In this document: one piece after another, positions 17,638 to 27,270 of the stretch
Layout: each line of letters begins with the position of its first letter
Position numbering within the stretch: position 1 is the stretch's first letter
Source of the DNA: Paraburkholderia solisilvae
GTDB taxonomy: Bacteria > Pseudomonadota > Gammaproteobacteria > Burkholderiales > Burkholderiaceae
Length of the DNA: 64,000 nucleotides
Direction: 5' to 3'
Assembly (NCBI RefSeq): GCF_902859875.1
Contig: NZ_CADIKF010000008.1
Coordinates: forward strand, 1-64,000
Notes under the pieces: model-generated
What the model saw: the letters and a program-made list of their open reading frames with translations, nothing else
Told to the model about the DNA's origin: nothing
Databases searched by the model: none
Position numbers and translations under genes: made by a program

Positions 17638-17857
17638 AGTCAATCTGACCGTCTCGCGGTCGAGTCGTCCGTTACGTTGATCTGATTGAAGCACTGAGTA
17701 CTCGCCTCACTGCAACTACGCTTCGAGAGTGGCCAGACGATCCCATTGATATTTCAATGAGCCATTTTGAGAACCGGTTCAAATAATCAGGTATGCGAAT
17801 TATTACGGAAATCGATAAATATTGGGCCAACCCATGCAACCTCGCGACACTCACTTA

Positions 17858-18994
17858 ATGAAAAAAGTTCTCGTTCTTGCAGCAAGCTCGGTGGCGGCGA
17901 CCTCGGTGTTTGCACAAAGCATGGTCACCCTGTATGGGACCATGGACGATAGTTTTGCGTATAGCAGCAATCAATCAGGCCAACACGACTATCAAATGAG
18001 TCAAGGAGGTCTCGGCAGCAGCAAGTGGGGACTCTTGATCAAGGAAGATCTGGGCAGTGGCTACAGCGCCGTTGCGCGGATGGAGAACGGGTTCGACGCC
18101 AACTCAGGCAAGTTGAACAACAATGGGCGGCTCTTTGGTCGTCAGACATATGTCGGCCTGAGTGGACCATTTGGCAGTGTCCTGCTGGGTCGCCAATATG
18201 ACCTCGTCGCGGATGCTTTGCTGTTCGCCTCGTCTTCGCTGAAGTTTGCCGGTATCTGGGGGGCTCACGTAAACGATGTCGACAATATCTGGTGCAGCTA
18301 TTCCCTTAGCAACTCGATCAAGTACCTCTCGCCCACCTTCGCGGGCTTCCGCGCGTCCGCTTTGTTCAGTTTTGGAGGAGTGCCGGGCGACTTTTCTTCC
18401 GGCAAGAAGGAATCGGTGAGCCTGTCTTATAACTATCAGTCATTCGATAGCAGCGTGGTGTTTTCACGCATCAATAATCCGGCGACCTCGATCTACGACG
18501 CCACCGCGCAGCCGGTTTCCGGCGGTTCGTTCGCCAACACCATCACTGTTCCCGCGTTCTCCGGATATGCGTCCGCCCAAAAGCTGCAGGTCATCGGGGC
18601 CGCACTGAACTACAAGTTCTGGGGAGCCTCGATCGGCGCCGAGTACACGAACACCCGCTTCCAGGATGTGGTGAGGACTTCGAGCACACCGTTCGCGGGC
18701 ACCGCAACTTTCAATACTTTCGATCTCAATGCGACCTATCTCATCACCCCAACTGTGCAAGTGGGAGCGGGTTACACCTACAGCAAGGCTGAGACTGCCC
18801 GCTACGGCCAACTCAACCTCGGCGCGCAATATTACCTGTCAAAGCAGACGCTACTTTATCTCGTTGGCGCCTGGCAACATGCGACCGGAACGGACTCGAC
18901 GGGTAAGACGGCTGTCGCTCAAATCTATGGCCTTTCGCCGTCGTCGACTTCGAACCAGCTTGGACTTAGGGTAGGCATCCGGCATAACTTCTAG
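17858..18994 (+). CDS. Gram-negative porin (OmpC/OmpQ-like, Burkholderia type)
   Basis: About 378 residues. A signal peptide MKKVLVLAASSVAATSVFAQ ends at a VFA-Q cleavage site. The mature protein begins SMVTLYGTMDDSFAY, the standard first strand of beta-proteobacterial trimeric porins. NGRLFGRQTYVGLSG and LLGRQYDLVAD follow, and the last residue is Phe (VGIRHNF) as required for outer-membrane assembly. The ATG at 17858 is chosen because it starts the signal peptide; no clear ribosome site is seen. Next to the catabolic island it may admit that pathway's substrate. It is distinctly different from the second porin at 32400. Confidence 0.93.
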   Translation: MKKVLVLAASSVAATSVFAQSMVTLYGTMDDSFAYSSNQSGQHDYQMSQGGLGSSKWGLLIKEDLGSGYSAVARMENGFDANSGKLNNNGRLFGRQTYVGLSGPFGSVLLGRQYDLVADALLFASSSLKFAGIWGAHVNDVDNIWCSYSLSNSIKYLSPTFAGFRASALFSFGGVPGDFSSGKKESVSLSYNYQSFDSSVVFSRINNPATSIYDATAQPVSGGSFANTITVPAFSGYASAQKLQVIGAALNYKFWGASIGAEYTNTRFQDVVRTSSTPFAGTATFNTFDLNATYLITPTVQVGAGYTYSKAETARYGQLNLGAQYYLSKQTLLYLVGAWQHATGTDSTGKTAVAQIYGLSPSSTSNQLGLRVGIRHNF

Positions 18995-19340
18995 CGCCTC
19001 GCCTTCCATGCTGTCGATACGCGGGGCACCGCTCAATCCGCAGGCCCGCGCACACCGTTATTGGAATCTGATTCAGCACGGCTTTGCGAGCTCATCGGAC
19101 GCGGCGCGAAAACTCGCGTGACGGACGACCGCCATGGAGGCAGTGAGTTCGGTCAGGCTTGGACGCTCATTCATGGCGTTTTACCATCAGTTCATGCAAA
19201 TTTTGGCGTATAGACCCGTCAATCGCACCCACCTATAGTCCCAAGCAGACAACGGACAGCTCAAAGCCAATCGCAGCCGATATTGCGATTCGAGCTTCCC
19301 GCCCGAGGACCCGCTTCGCTTGCATACAAGTGCCAACCCG
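18995..19340. other. intergenic region without recognisable gene
   Basis: No open frame, hairpin with T-run or RNA gene was found between the porin and the SnoaL-like gene. The last 150 bases are somewhat AT-richer (CATGCAAATTTTGGCGTATAG) and probably carry the promoter of the next gene. Confidence 0.3.
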
Positions 19341-19868
19341 ATGACTCGACGCATGACCGCGCCTCTGCTGGCAATGCTTTTCATCGCGACGGTGCTTGCC
19401 GGTCGAGTCCTTGCCGAATCTCCTTTCCATTTAAACAGGACAATGGCTTCATCAAACAGAGCGGCAGTCGAATCCATGTTCAACGCATGGATGGCCGGCG
19501 ACAGTAGCGCCTTTCCGTTGCTCCTCAGCGACGATATCGAGTGGACCATCACGGGCAACTCGCTCGCCGCCGGAACGACGCGGGGACGCACCGAACTGAT
19601 GGCGAAAGTGCTAGGTCCGTTCGGCGCACGTTTTGTGCACTCCGGCGACGGTTTTCGCCCACGCCACATCCACGGCGTGTATGCGGACGGCGACACGGTC
19701 GTCGTTCATTTCGACGCGGCTGGCACCGCCAACGACGGCAAGCCTTACTCGAACAGCTATGTGTGGTTACTGACGATGAACAACGGGAAGATCGTCCGGG
19801 CGACCGCGTTCTTTGACAGCATTGCATTCGATGACTTCTGGCGACGCGTGCAGCCGGCGCAGAACTGA
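19341..19868 (+). CDS. secreted SnoaL-like / NTF2-fold protein
   Basis: About 175 residues. An N-terminal signal-like segment MTAPLLAMLFIATVLAGRVLA is followed by an NTF2-fold domain: NRAAVESMFNAWMAGDSSAFPLLLSDDIEWTITG, then VYADGDTVVVHFDAAG, YSNSYVWLLTMNNGKIVRATAFFD. This pattern (W near the first strand, then NGKI..) is the SnoaL-like/ketosteroid isomerase family, whose members are hydrolases, isomerases or mere binding proteins. The start may be ATG 19341 or ATG 19353. It lies 51 bp before an alcohol dehydrogenase on the same strand and is probably its operon partner. Confidence 0.75.
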   Translation: MTRRMTAPLLAMLFIATVLAGRVLAESPFHLNRTMASSNRAAVESMFNAWMAGDSSAFPLLLSDDIEWTITGNSLAAGTTRGRTELMAKVLGPFGARFVHSGDGFRPRHIHGVYADGDTVVVHFDAAGTANDGKPYSNSYVWLLTMNNGKIVRATAFFDSIAFDDFWRRVQPAQN

Positions 19869-19919
19869 ACGCCGACCTTCCCTCGTCCTTACCGATCGAA
19901 GCCGTCAGGAAAAAATAGA

Positions 19920-20933
19920 ATGACTACCGTCAACGCATACGCTGTTTCTCAACCGAAGGGACGCCTCGTCCCGTTTCAGTATGAACTCGGGCCGCTGGCC
20001 GCGAGCCAGATCGACATCCGGGTAGAGTCATGCGCGCTCTGCCACTCCGATCTGTCGATGATCGACAACGAGTGGGGCATCAGCTCCTACCCGCTCGTGC
20101 CCGGCCATGAAGTGATCGGCACCATCGCCGCCGTGGGTGCAAACGTCACGACCCTGGCGGTCGGACAGCGAGTCGGGCTGGGCTGGTTCAGTTCGAGCTG
20201 CATGCATTGCCGACAGTGCATGAGGGGCGACCACAACCTTTGCCCATCGGCCGAATCGACGATCATCGGCCGCTTCGGCGGGTTCGCCGACCGGATTCGC
20301 TGCCACTCGTCGTGGGCGATCGCCCTGCCATCCGGTGTCGATGCCGACAGTGCCGGCCCGCTCTTCTGCGGCGGCATCACCGTGTTCAATCCCATCGTAC
20401 AGTTCGACGTAAAGCCGACGCATAAGGTCGGCGTCATCGGCATCGGTGGACTTGGGCACCTCGCGCTGCAGTTTCTGAACAGATGGGGATGCGAGGTGAC
20501 GGCCTTCACTTCCTCCGCCAGCAAGACAGAAGAAGCACGACGGTTGGGTGCCCATCACGTCATCGACTCCGGCGACAGCAAACGCATGCAGGCACTCGCG
20601 GGACAGTTCGATTTCATTCTGAACACGACGAACGTCAGCCTGGACTGGCCAACCTACCTCAATGCATTGGCGCCTCGCGGTCGCTTGCATACCGTGGGCG
20701 TGGTCACCGAGCCGATCGGTGTGCCAGGTCTTTTGATGAATCTGGGGCAACGCAGCCTCTCGGGTTCCCCGATAGGCAGTCCGGCAACAGTTGACGACAT
20801 GTTGCAATTTTGTGCGCGCCACCAGATCAACCCGCTTATCGAGCAATTCCCGATGTCTCAGCTCAATGAAGCATTCGATCGCCTGCGTTCCGGGGCCGCA
20901 CGCTATCGCGTTGTCGCCAGGAATGATATGTAG
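19920..20933 (+). CDS. NAD(P)-dependent zinc alcohol dehydrogenase (cinnamyl alcohol dehydrogenase/YahK-like)
   Basis: 337 residues. Catalytic zinc ligands lie in ESCALCHSDLSMIDNEWG (Cys) and VPGHEVIGTI (His/Glu). The structural zinc Cys set is SSCMHCRQCMRGDHNLC. The nucleotide motif GVIGIGGLGHLALQFLNRWG is followed by TSSASKTEEA, where Ser/Lys instead of Asp suggests NADPH preference, as in YahK and CAD. It ends 105 bp before the tRNA-Sec, which is on the other strand. The likely role is aldehyde reduction with broad specificity. Confidence 0.92.
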   Translation: MTTVNAYAVSQPKGRLVPFQYELGPLAASQIDIRVESCALCHSDLSMIDNEWGISSYPLVPGHEVIGTIAAVGANVTTLAVGQRVGLGWFSSSCMHCRQCMRGDHNLCPSAESTIIGRFGGFADRIRCHSSWAIALPSGVDADSAGPLFCGGITVFNPIVQFDVKPTHKVGVIGIGGLGHLALQFLNRWGCEVTAFTSSASKTEEARRLGAHHVIDSGDSKRMQALAGQFDFILNTTNVSLDWPTYLNALAPRGRLHTVGVVTEPIGVPGLLMNLGQRSLSGSPIGSPATVDDMLQFCARHQINPLIEQFPMSQLNEAFDRLRSGAARYRVVARNDM

Positions 20934-21038
20934 GGCAATCGCTCTGACGCTCATCATGCAAGTGAACGGCATACCGGCGTAGGTCAGTTGGCAAGCAGAC
21001 CCGATGTGATGGTGTTTTGACCGCGCTTAAACTCTCGG

Positions 21039-21131
21039 CGGAAGGCAGCCGGAGTCGAACCGACCAGAGAGTGTCTGACACCCCCTACTGGGTTTGAAGC
21101 CCAGCCGCACCACCCGATGCGTATGCCTTCC
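21039..21131 (-). tRNA. selC: tRNA-Sec (anticodon TCA)
   Basis: The minus-strand sequence folds as a selenocysteine tRNA. It has an 8-bp acceptor stem (GGAAGGCA with TGCCTTCC), an anticodon arm CTGGG-CTTCAAA-CCCAG giving anticodon TCA, a long variable arm, a T-loop TTCGACT and the discriminator G. The encoded 3' end is GCCG, so the CCA tail is not fully encoded. It lies 30 bp downstream of selB on the same strand, so the tRNA may be co-transcribed with the selenoprotein operon. Confidence 0.95.
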
Positions 21132-21161
21132 TCTTTCAACCCACACAAAAACAGGTTGCTG

Positions 21162-23084
21162 TCACAACGTTTCCCCCATGCGGCTATCGGCGCGCAGCAG
21201 ATGGACGTCGCGCTGAAAACGGGTATATCCAACGCGATCGAAAAACTCTAAAACCTGAATCGCGCGCTTGCGCCCGAGCCCCGTCGCGTCGCGAAATGCC
21301 GCCGCACTCAATACGCCGCCCTGCTCCGCAGCCGCCTGCGCCACCAGACGCGCAAGCTCCCGCATCGAATCACGGTGATAAAAAAGATCCCGCACAACCT
21401 GATACACATCACCTCGCCTCGCGAGCTTGCGCAGCAACGCGCGCACGTCGTCCTCATGCCGATGCACCGCGCGCGCCAGCTCGCGCACCCACGGCGGATC
21501 GTAGCGGCCTTCGACGAGCAACGGCAAGAGCATCTGCTTAAGCGCTTCCTCCTGCTGATCGAGCGACACCGCGTGCGCGGGCAAATGTAGCCAGGGGCCG
21601 CTCTTCGAAACAACACGCTCGTCAATCAATGCATCGATCAATACGCGCCATAACGCATCAGGCAACAACGGCGCGGCAATGCGCCGCAAGCGCGCCGCAT
21701 CCGGGCCCTGCTCATCCGCAAAGCGCGCATGAAACTGCTGAAGCGCACCGATAGCCTGCTCTCGCATCCGATCCCAATGACGGCGCAGCACAACGAAGCC
21801 GTCACCGGAGGCCTTGCCGTGCAACGCAATATCGAGTGCGTCGTCGGGCAGCTTCAGCGCGTCGTGCGGCAAGCCTGTCAACGACAGCAGCATCGAGCGC
21901 TGCATGCCGCGCGGCGCCTGCTCGAGCAGCGGCTCGATGCGTGCGTCGTCGAGCCACGCCTGCAGCGCGTCGAGCCATACACGCCGTTCCGCCGTTCTGC
22001 GTTTGCGCGCGGGTCCGAACGGATCGAGCACGCGCCCGCCGCCGACGGTGCGTGTCGCCTGTGCGTTGCGCACGATAAAGCGGTCACCCGCCAGCGCGCA
22101 AAGCGGCGTGTCGAACACCAGTTGTGCGCGCGCGTTCTGCCCTGCGGTCAACATATCGCCGTCCAGCAACACGACGTGTGCGACCCGATGCGTCGTGCCG
22201 AGATGAACATGCAGCGGCGTCCAGTGTTGCAAGACGATGCCGGCATCGGCGAGCATCGTCAGTTCGACGTCGATCCGTTCGGACGGATTCGCCAGCCGCG
22301 CATCGACAATCCAGTCTCCGCGCGCGATCGCCTCCTTGTCGATACCGGCAAGGTTGAGCGCGCAACGTTGTCCCGCATGCCCGCTTTGCGCCGCGCGATT
22401 CTGTGCGTGGATGTCACGTACGCGCACTGGCTTGCGTGCCGGCGCGAGCACCGGCGTGTCGCCGAGGGCGATCCGTCCGGCGAACACGGTACCGGTGACG
22501 ACCGTCCCATGGCCCGCAAGCGTAAAGACGCGATCGACCGCGAGCCTGAACAAGCCGTCGTCGCGCCGCGCACGCAACGCGAGTGCGGCGTCGCGAAGAT
22601 ACGCGTTGAGTTGTGTGACGCCTTGATCGCGAGCGGACGTCGCATTGGTTTCGAACACCGGCGCTTGCGCCAACGCGGTCGACGCAAGCCACGCATCAAT
22701 CTCGCCGCGCACCTGCGCAACGCGCGCCGCATCGACGCGGTCGACCTTCGTCAGCGCAACCGCACCGCGCGTCACGCCAAGCAGTTCGAGAATCGCCAGA
22801 TGCTCACGCGTCTGCGGCATCACGCCATCGTCGGCGGCGATCACCAGCAGCGCGAAGTCGATTCCGCACGCGCCCGCCGCCATCGTATGCACCAGCTTTT
22901 CGTGGCCCGGCACGTCGATCACACCGAGCACGTCGCCATTTGGAAGCGGCGCATACGCATAGCCGAGTTCGATCGAAATGCCGCGTGCCTTCTCTTCCTT
23001 CAGGCGGTCGGTGTCGACACCGGTCAACGCGTGCACCAGTGTCGTCTTGCCGTGATCGATATGGCCCGCGGTGCCGACGATCAT
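21162..23084 (-). CDS. selB: selenocysteine-specific translation elongation factor SelB
   Basis: 640 residues. The N-terminal GTPase has [20 protein letters not shown] (P-loop), [12 protein letters not shown] (G3) and LTKVDRVD (G4). Domains II-III follow, and the C-terminal winged helices that bind SECIS RNA end with [21 protein letters not shown]. The ATG at 23084 overlaps the selA stop (ATGA); six extra upstream codons would be needed for the longer frame and are not family-like. It delivers Sec-tRNA to the in-frame TGA of formate dehydrogenase alpha. All its needed partners except selenophosphate synthase are adjacent. Confidence 0.97.
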   Translation of the reverse strand: MIVGTAGHIDHGKTTLVHALTGVDTDRLKEEKARGISIELGYAYAPLPNGDVLGVIDVPGHEKLVHTMAAGACGIDFALLVIAADDGVMPQTREHLAILELLGVTRGAVALTKVDRVDAARVAQVRGEIDAWLASTALAQAPVFETNATSARDQGVTQLNAYLRDAALALRARRDDGLFRLAVDRVFTLAGHGTVVTGTVFAGRIALGDTPVLAPARKPVRVRDIHAQNRAAQSGHAGQRCALNLAGIDKEAIARGDWIVDARLANPSERIDVELTMLADAGIVLQHWTPLHVHLGTTHRVAHVVLLDGDMLTAGQNARAQLVFDTPLCALAGDRFIVRNAQATRTVGGGRVLDPFGPARKRRTAERRVWLDALQAWLDDARIEPLLEQAPRGMQRSMLLSLTGLPHDALKLPDDALDIALHGKASGDGFVVLRRHWDRMREQAIGALQQFHARFADEQGPDAARLRRIAAPLLPDALWRVLIDALIDERVVSKSGPWLHLPAHAVSLDQQEEALKQMLLPLLVEGRYDPPWVRELARAVHRHEDDVRALLRKLARRGDVYQVVRDLFYHRDSMRELARLVAQAAAEQGGVLSAAAFRDATGLGRKRAIQVLEFFDRVGYTRFQRDVHLLRADSRMGETL

Positions 23085-24538
23085 AGGCGCAGCTCCGCGC
23101 ATTGCGCGATAAACGCTGTCTCGTCCTCTGCTTCGAGGCAGCGCAGATCGAGCCGCAGCGCATCGTCGGCGATACGGCCGATAACCGGGCGCGGCAACTC
23201 GCGTAGCACTTTTTCGACTTGCATCAGCGCCCGCCCGCCGCGTTTCGCGGCCGCCACGCGCACCGCGAGGCCGTAACCGGGCAATTGATCGACCGGCAGC
23301 GCCCCGCTGCCGATCTGGCTGAACATCGGCTCGACCGTCACCGCATAGCGCTCGCCGAGCGCCCGCTGCAGTGCAGGTTGCACGCGCAGCGCCGCTGCGT
23401 GCATTTCAGCGGCAGGCCGCGTGAGCAGCCGCAGCGTCGTCAGCCTTTGCGCGAGGAATTCCGGTGCGCGGTATAACTGCAACACGGGTTCAAGCGCCGC
23501 GAGCGTGAGCTTGCCGACTCGCAGCGCGCGCTTTAACGGATGCTTCCTGATCTTGCGAATCAACGCTTCGCGCCCGACGATCAAGCCGGCCTGGGGACCG
23601 CCAAGCAGTTTGTCGCCGCTGAACGTGACTAGATCGGCGCCCGCGTCGATCGTGCCGCGCACGGTCGGTTCGGCAGGCAGCCCCCACTGTGCGAGATCCG
23701 TCAGCGTGCCGCTCCCCAGATCGAATGCGACCGGCAGCGCATGACGGTGCGCAATCTGCGCGAGTTCATCGATATCGACGCTCTTCGTAAAGCCGCTGAT
23801 CGCATAGTTGCTGCAATGCACTTTCATCAGCAACGCAGTACGCGGACCGATCGCCTCTTCATAGTCTTTCGCATGCGTGCGGTTCGTCGTGCCAACTTCG
23901 CGCAGCCGCGCGCCGGCGCGCGCCATGATGTCGGGAATGCGGAACGCGCCGCCGATTTCGACCAGTTCTCCGCGCGAGACCACCACCTCTTTCCTGGACG
24001 CCAGCGCCGAGACCATCAGCAAAACCGCAGCCGCATTGTTGTTGACGACGGTCGCCGCCTCGGCGCCGGTCAATTCGCAAATGAGGGCTTCGATCAGATC
24101 GTCGCGGTCGCCGCGCGCACCTGTGGTCAGATCGAATTCGAGGTTGACCGGATGCGTGAGCGCATCGATCACGGTGCGCACCGCCTCATCGGGTAGCAAT
24201 GCGCGGCCGAGGTTCGTATGCAGTACTGTGCCCGTCAGGTTGAACACCGTGCGCAAATAACCGCGTGAGCGCTGTTCAAGGAAATGAGCGGCGTGCGCAA
24301 CGATGCGCGCTTCATCGCCGGTGGCGGCTAACGCATCGGCATCGTCGTCCTGACCGTCGGCAATCGCCCGCAATTCGCCGCGCAGCGCCTCGAGCGCGGC
24401 ACGCACCGCCGCGACCACCTGCGTGCGTCCATACACGTCAGTCAACGTCTGCACCGCGTGCATCGACATCACACGTTCGACCGACGGCATGCGCGCAAGA
24501 CGCGCGTGCCGCCGTTCACTCATCGCCGCATCGTTCAC
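23081..24538 (-). CDS. selA: L-seryl-tRNA(Sec) selenium transferase SelA
   Basis: 485 residues, PLP enzyme converting Ser-tRNA(Sec) to Sec-tRNA(Sec). The PLP lysine lies in [19 protein letters not shown]-terminal features are [25 protein letters not shown] and the glycine loop around [15 protein letters not shown]. The start is GTG at 24538 with GGAGG five bases upstream; the fdhE stop lies 13 bp before. The length is slightly above the E. coli enzyme (463). It overlaps selB by four bases. Confidence 0.97.
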   Translation of the reverse strand: MNDAAMSERRHARLARMPSVERVMSMHAVQTLTDVYGRTQVVAAVRAALEALRGELRAIADGQDDDADALAATGDEARIVAHAAHFLEQRSRGYLRTVFNLTGTVLHTNLGRALLPDEAVRTVIDALTHPVNLEFDLTTGARGDRDDLIEALICELTGAEAATVVNNNAAAVLLMVSALASRKEVVVSRGELVEIGGAFRIPDIMARAGARLREVGTTNRTHAKDYEEAIGPRTALLMKVHCSNYAISGFTKSVDIDELAQIAHRHALPVAFDLGSGTLTDLAQWGLPAEPTVRGTIDAGADLVTFSGDKLLGGPQAGLIVGREALIRKIRKHPLKRALRVGKLTLAALEPVLQLYRAPEFLAQRLTTLRLLTRPAAEMHAAALRVQPALQRALGERYAVTVEPMFSQIGSGALPVDQLPGYGLAVRVAAAKRGGRALMQVEKVLRELPRPVIGRIADDALRLDLRCLEAEDETAFIAQCAELRL

Positions 24539-24551
24539 GCGCGCCTCCGGC

Positions 24552-25484
24552 TCAACGGTCCGACGGTACGTCAGGCCACAGCAGCGGATTCGGCCCGCTG
24601 CGCTGGTAGCCCGCTTCGTTCATCAGCAAATCCAGCGTGAGGCTCGCCAGATCGTCCGCGAGCGGTTCGATATCGACGTCCTTTTCCTGGTAGCCGATCT
24701 TTCGATACGTATGACATTCGTCGCACGACTCAGCCTTCAGCGCGTCGCTGCCGCCCTCAACGCCGTGATACGCGATGCCCTTGGTCGAATCGCAATTCGA
24801 GCATTTGACCCGCACGCTATGCGTTTCAGTACCGCATAGCCCGCATTGCAGATAGCGATAACCCTGGTACGGACCGCCAATGCGCACGACGCTCGCGACC
24901 GGTTGCGCGCCGCATACGGGGCACGTGCCCGGCACGTCGACGTACGGGATATCGGGCACGTCGAACCGGCTGGCGAGATCGGTCCACACGACCTGCAAGG
25001 CCGCCATGATGAATGGTGCGGTGGCGGGTTCGACCTCGTTGAAGCGCTGCGACACAATCGCGTCCGCTTGCGCATCCAGTTCCGCGGCGCTCTTCAGACG
25101 CAGCGCATCGATCACACGCGCGAGCGCCGGCGCCACCGCACCCGCGGCTTCGACTCGATCGAGCAGGCGCTGCAGCACGTCGCGCCACGCCGGATCGCGC
25201 TGCGGCGACGATGCGGGCACCAGCGGCATCGAGTTCTGCTGCGCCTGCGCGATCGCATCGGCGGAAGGCATCGCCGCGGCGAACTTTGCGAGCACTTGCT
25301 GCTGCGCGTCGGCAAGCGACGCCATCAGCCGCAAATAGCCGCCGATCGCATTGCCGTTCGCAAGTGTGCGCAACCGCCTCGCGCGCGTCGAAAAGAAAGT
25401 CGCCCGCTCGGGCAGACGGATGCGTGGAATGGCGGAAGGATCGAGCGACTCGATCTGCCCCGGGTCGAGTATGCGCTGCACCAA
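24552..25484 (-). CDS. fdhE: formate dehydrogenase accessory protein FdhE
   Basis: About 310 residues from TTG 25484 ([25 protein letters not shown]), which has GGAG eight bases upstream and matches the length of E. coli FdhE (309). An upstream ATG at 25574 would add 30 Arg-rich residues encoded by a 13-bp repeat array and is unlikely. The C-terminal half has the rubredoxin-like zinc/iron pairs [21 protein letters not shown] and CDECHTY. FdhE binds the Tat-exported formate dehydrogenase catalytic subunit and is needed for activity. It sits in the fdn operon, before selA. Confidence 0.9.
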   Translation of the reverse strand: MVQRILDPGQIESLDPSAIPRIRLPERATFFSTRARRLRTLANGNAIGGYLRLMASLADAQQQVLAKFAAAMPSADAIAQAQQNSMPLVPASSPQRDPAWRDVLQRLLDRVEAAGAVAPALARVIDALRLKSAAELDAQADAIVSQRFNEVEPATAPFIMAALQVVWTDLASRFDVPDIPYVDVPGTCPVCGAQPVASVVRIGGPYQGYRYLQCGLCGTETHSVRVKCSNCDSTKGIAYHGVEGGSDALKAESCDECHTYRKIGYQEKDVDIEPLADDLASLTLDLLMNEAGYQRSGPNPLLWPDVPSDR

Positions 25485-25507
25485 TTGCGTGGCTCCGGTT
25501 ATGCGTC

Positions 25508-25559
25508 GCTCAGTTGGCTCGCTCAATCGGGTAACTCGATTGGGTAACCTGACTGGGCA
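25508..25559. repeat. 13-bp tandem repeat array, 4 imperfect copies
   Basis: Four 13-bp units read GCTCAGTTGGCTC, GCTCAATCGGGTA, ACTCGATTGGGTA and ACCTGACTGGGCA. The first is related to the units at 41162 and 44558 (GCTCAGT core). The array fills part of the 180-bp gap between the formate dehydrogenase gamma gene and fdhE. Confidence 0.75.
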
Positions 25560-25664
25560 ACACAGTCTGCACACTTAAGCGTGTGACTACCGATTCTCGC
25601 GTCGGTTTCACCGATCGGCAAGAGGAGCAAAAACCCGCAGCCGCGCGCACGCAAGGCGTACGCG

Positions 25665-26303
25665 CTATTTGATGCTCTCCCGGAACCAGCGCGGATGATG
25701 TTTCCTCGCCCAGCCCAGCGTGACCGTGCCGCGCACCATCGCACTGACCGAGCCCTTCACCCACAGCGCCGCATAGATATGCACGACAATGCCGACGATC
25801 AGCACAAACGCCGCGACGGCGTGCATCAATGCGGCCGCCCGCACGATACCGATCGGAAAATAAAACGAGAAATACGTACGCCAGATCACGATGCCGCTTA
25901 CCAGCAACAGCACGAGGCACACCACCATCACAAAGAACAGCAGCTTCTGCCCGGCGTTGTAACGGCCGACCTCGGGCAGTTTTTCCTCGCGATTCGCGAG
26001 CACGTCGTTCATCTGCCGCATCCATTGCCAGTCGTTGCGGTCCAGATAGTTGTGATGCCAGAAACGCATAGCGAGAATCAGGAACGACACGAACATCACA
26101 AGACCGACGAACGGATGCAGAATGCGCGTCCATTGGCCGCCGCCGAACAGCGCGGACAGCCAGAACATCGCCGGATGAAACATCGACAGGCCGGACAGCG
26201 CAAGCAGCACGAACGTAATCGCGGTAATCCAGTGGTTCGTGCGCTCGTTGGCCGTATAGCGCACGATCAGGTTCGGATCGCCGTTTTTCCCATAGTTGCT
26301 CAT
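25665..26303 (-). CDS. fdoI: formate dehydrogenase gamma subunit (cytochrome b556)
   Basis: 212 residues with four membrane helices. Candidate heme-b ligand histidines lie in [40 protein letters not shown] and [11 protein letters not shown]. The subunit anchors the periplasmic alpha/beta dimer and passes electrons from formate to the quinone pool. Its ATG overlaps the stop of the beta-subunit gene (ATGA at 26300-26303). It is followed by a 180-bp gap holding a 13-bp repeat array before fdhE. Confidence 0.96.
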   Translation of the reverse strand: MSNYGKNGDPNLIVRYTANERTNHWITAITFVLLALSGLSMFHPAMFWLSALFGGGQWTRILHPFVGLVMFVSFLILAMRFWHHNYLDRNDWQWMRQMNDVLANREEKLPEVGRYNAGQKLLFFVMVVCLVLLLVSGIVIWRTYFSFYFPIGIVRAAALMHAVAAFVLIVGIVVHIYAALWVKGSVSAMVRGTVTLGWARKHHPRWFRESIK

Positions 26304-27262
26304 TTGGTCGGCTCCTCGGTTTTGCCTTCCGGCCTGTCGACCGTTTGCGAACCACGCTGCTCCCTGATTCTGCGCGCCTCGTCACGGGCGGCTGCTTCGT
26401 CGTCTTCGGTCACTTCGTTCGGTCCGATGCGCGTGTAGTGGAAGAAGCCTGCCAGCGCCGCCAGCGCGATACCGGCCAGCGCGAGCGGTTTTGCCATGCC
26501 CTTCCAGACTCGCACCATCGGGCTGATGGACGGATCGTCCGGCAAGCCGTGATACAGCGACGGCTGGTCCGCATGGTGCAGCACATACATCACATGCGTG
26601 CCGCCCACGCCCGGCGGATCGTACAGACCCGCATGCTCGAAACCGCGCTCCTTCAGGTCGACGATGCGTTCCTCCGCGTGCGCGATCATGTCCACCTTGG
26701 TGCCGAACACGATCGCGCCGGTCGGGCAGGTCTTCACACAGGCCGGCTCCTGCCCGACCGCGACGCGATCCGAACACAGCGTGCACTTGTACACGCGATG
26801 ATCGGTCTTCGACAGACGCGGAATATTGAACGGGCACCCCGCAATGCAATAGCCGCAACCGATGCAATTTTCCTCATGAAAATCGACGATGCCGTTCGTG
26901 TACTGGACGATCGCGCCCGGCGACGGACACGCCTTCAGGCACCCCGGATCCTCGCAGTGCATGCAGCCGTCCTTGCGGATCAGCCATTCGAGATTGCCGT
27001 CCGGATTCTCGTACTCCGCAAAACGCATCACCGTCCACGAATGTTCGGTAAGGTCGTGCGGATTGTCGTAGACACCGGTATTGAAGCCGATTTCGTCGCG
27101 CAGGTCGTTCCATTCCATGCATGCGGTCTGACATGCCTTGCAACCGATGCATTTGGTAACGTCGATCAGCTTCGCGACGCTGCCGGTGACCGGCTCGCGC
27201 ACCGACGTCGGCTGCACGGTGGTAGCCGACTGACGCGTGATATCGAGCGATTGCAGTGCCAT
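26300..27262 (-). CDS. fdxH: formate dehydrogenase beta subunit (four [4Fe-4S] ferredoxin-like)
   Basis: 320 residues. Four cysteine clusters are clear: [51 protein letters not shown], and [22 protein letters not shown] single C-terminal membrane helix ([21 protein letters not shown], about residues 254-275) anchors it facing the periplasm, as in E. coli FdnH. A charged tail of about 40 residues follows. It begins eight bases after the alpha-subunit stop and overlaps the gamma gene. Confidence 0.97.
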   Translation of the reverse strand: MALQSLDITRQSATTVQPTSVREPVTGSVAKLIDVTKCIGCKACQTACMEWNDLRDEIGFNTGVYDNPHDLTEHSWTVMRFAEYENPDGNLEWLIRKDGCMHCEDPGCLKACPSPGAIVQYTNGIVDFHEENCIGCGYCIAGCPFNIPRLSKTDHRVYKCTLCSDRVAVGQEPACVKTCPTGAIVFGTKVDMIAHAEERIVDLKERGFEHAGLYDPPGVGGTHVMYVLHHADQPSLYHGLPDDPSISPMVRVWKGMAKPLALAGIALAALAGFFHYTRIGPNEVTEDDEAAARDEARRIREQRGSQTVDRPEGKTEEPTK

Positions 27263-27270
27263 GGCGCCCC

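Noticed and set aside
21729-23276. 515-codon plus-strand frame opposite selB
   Set aside because: It is Arg/His-rich, has no motif, and mirrors the real SelB coding sequence.
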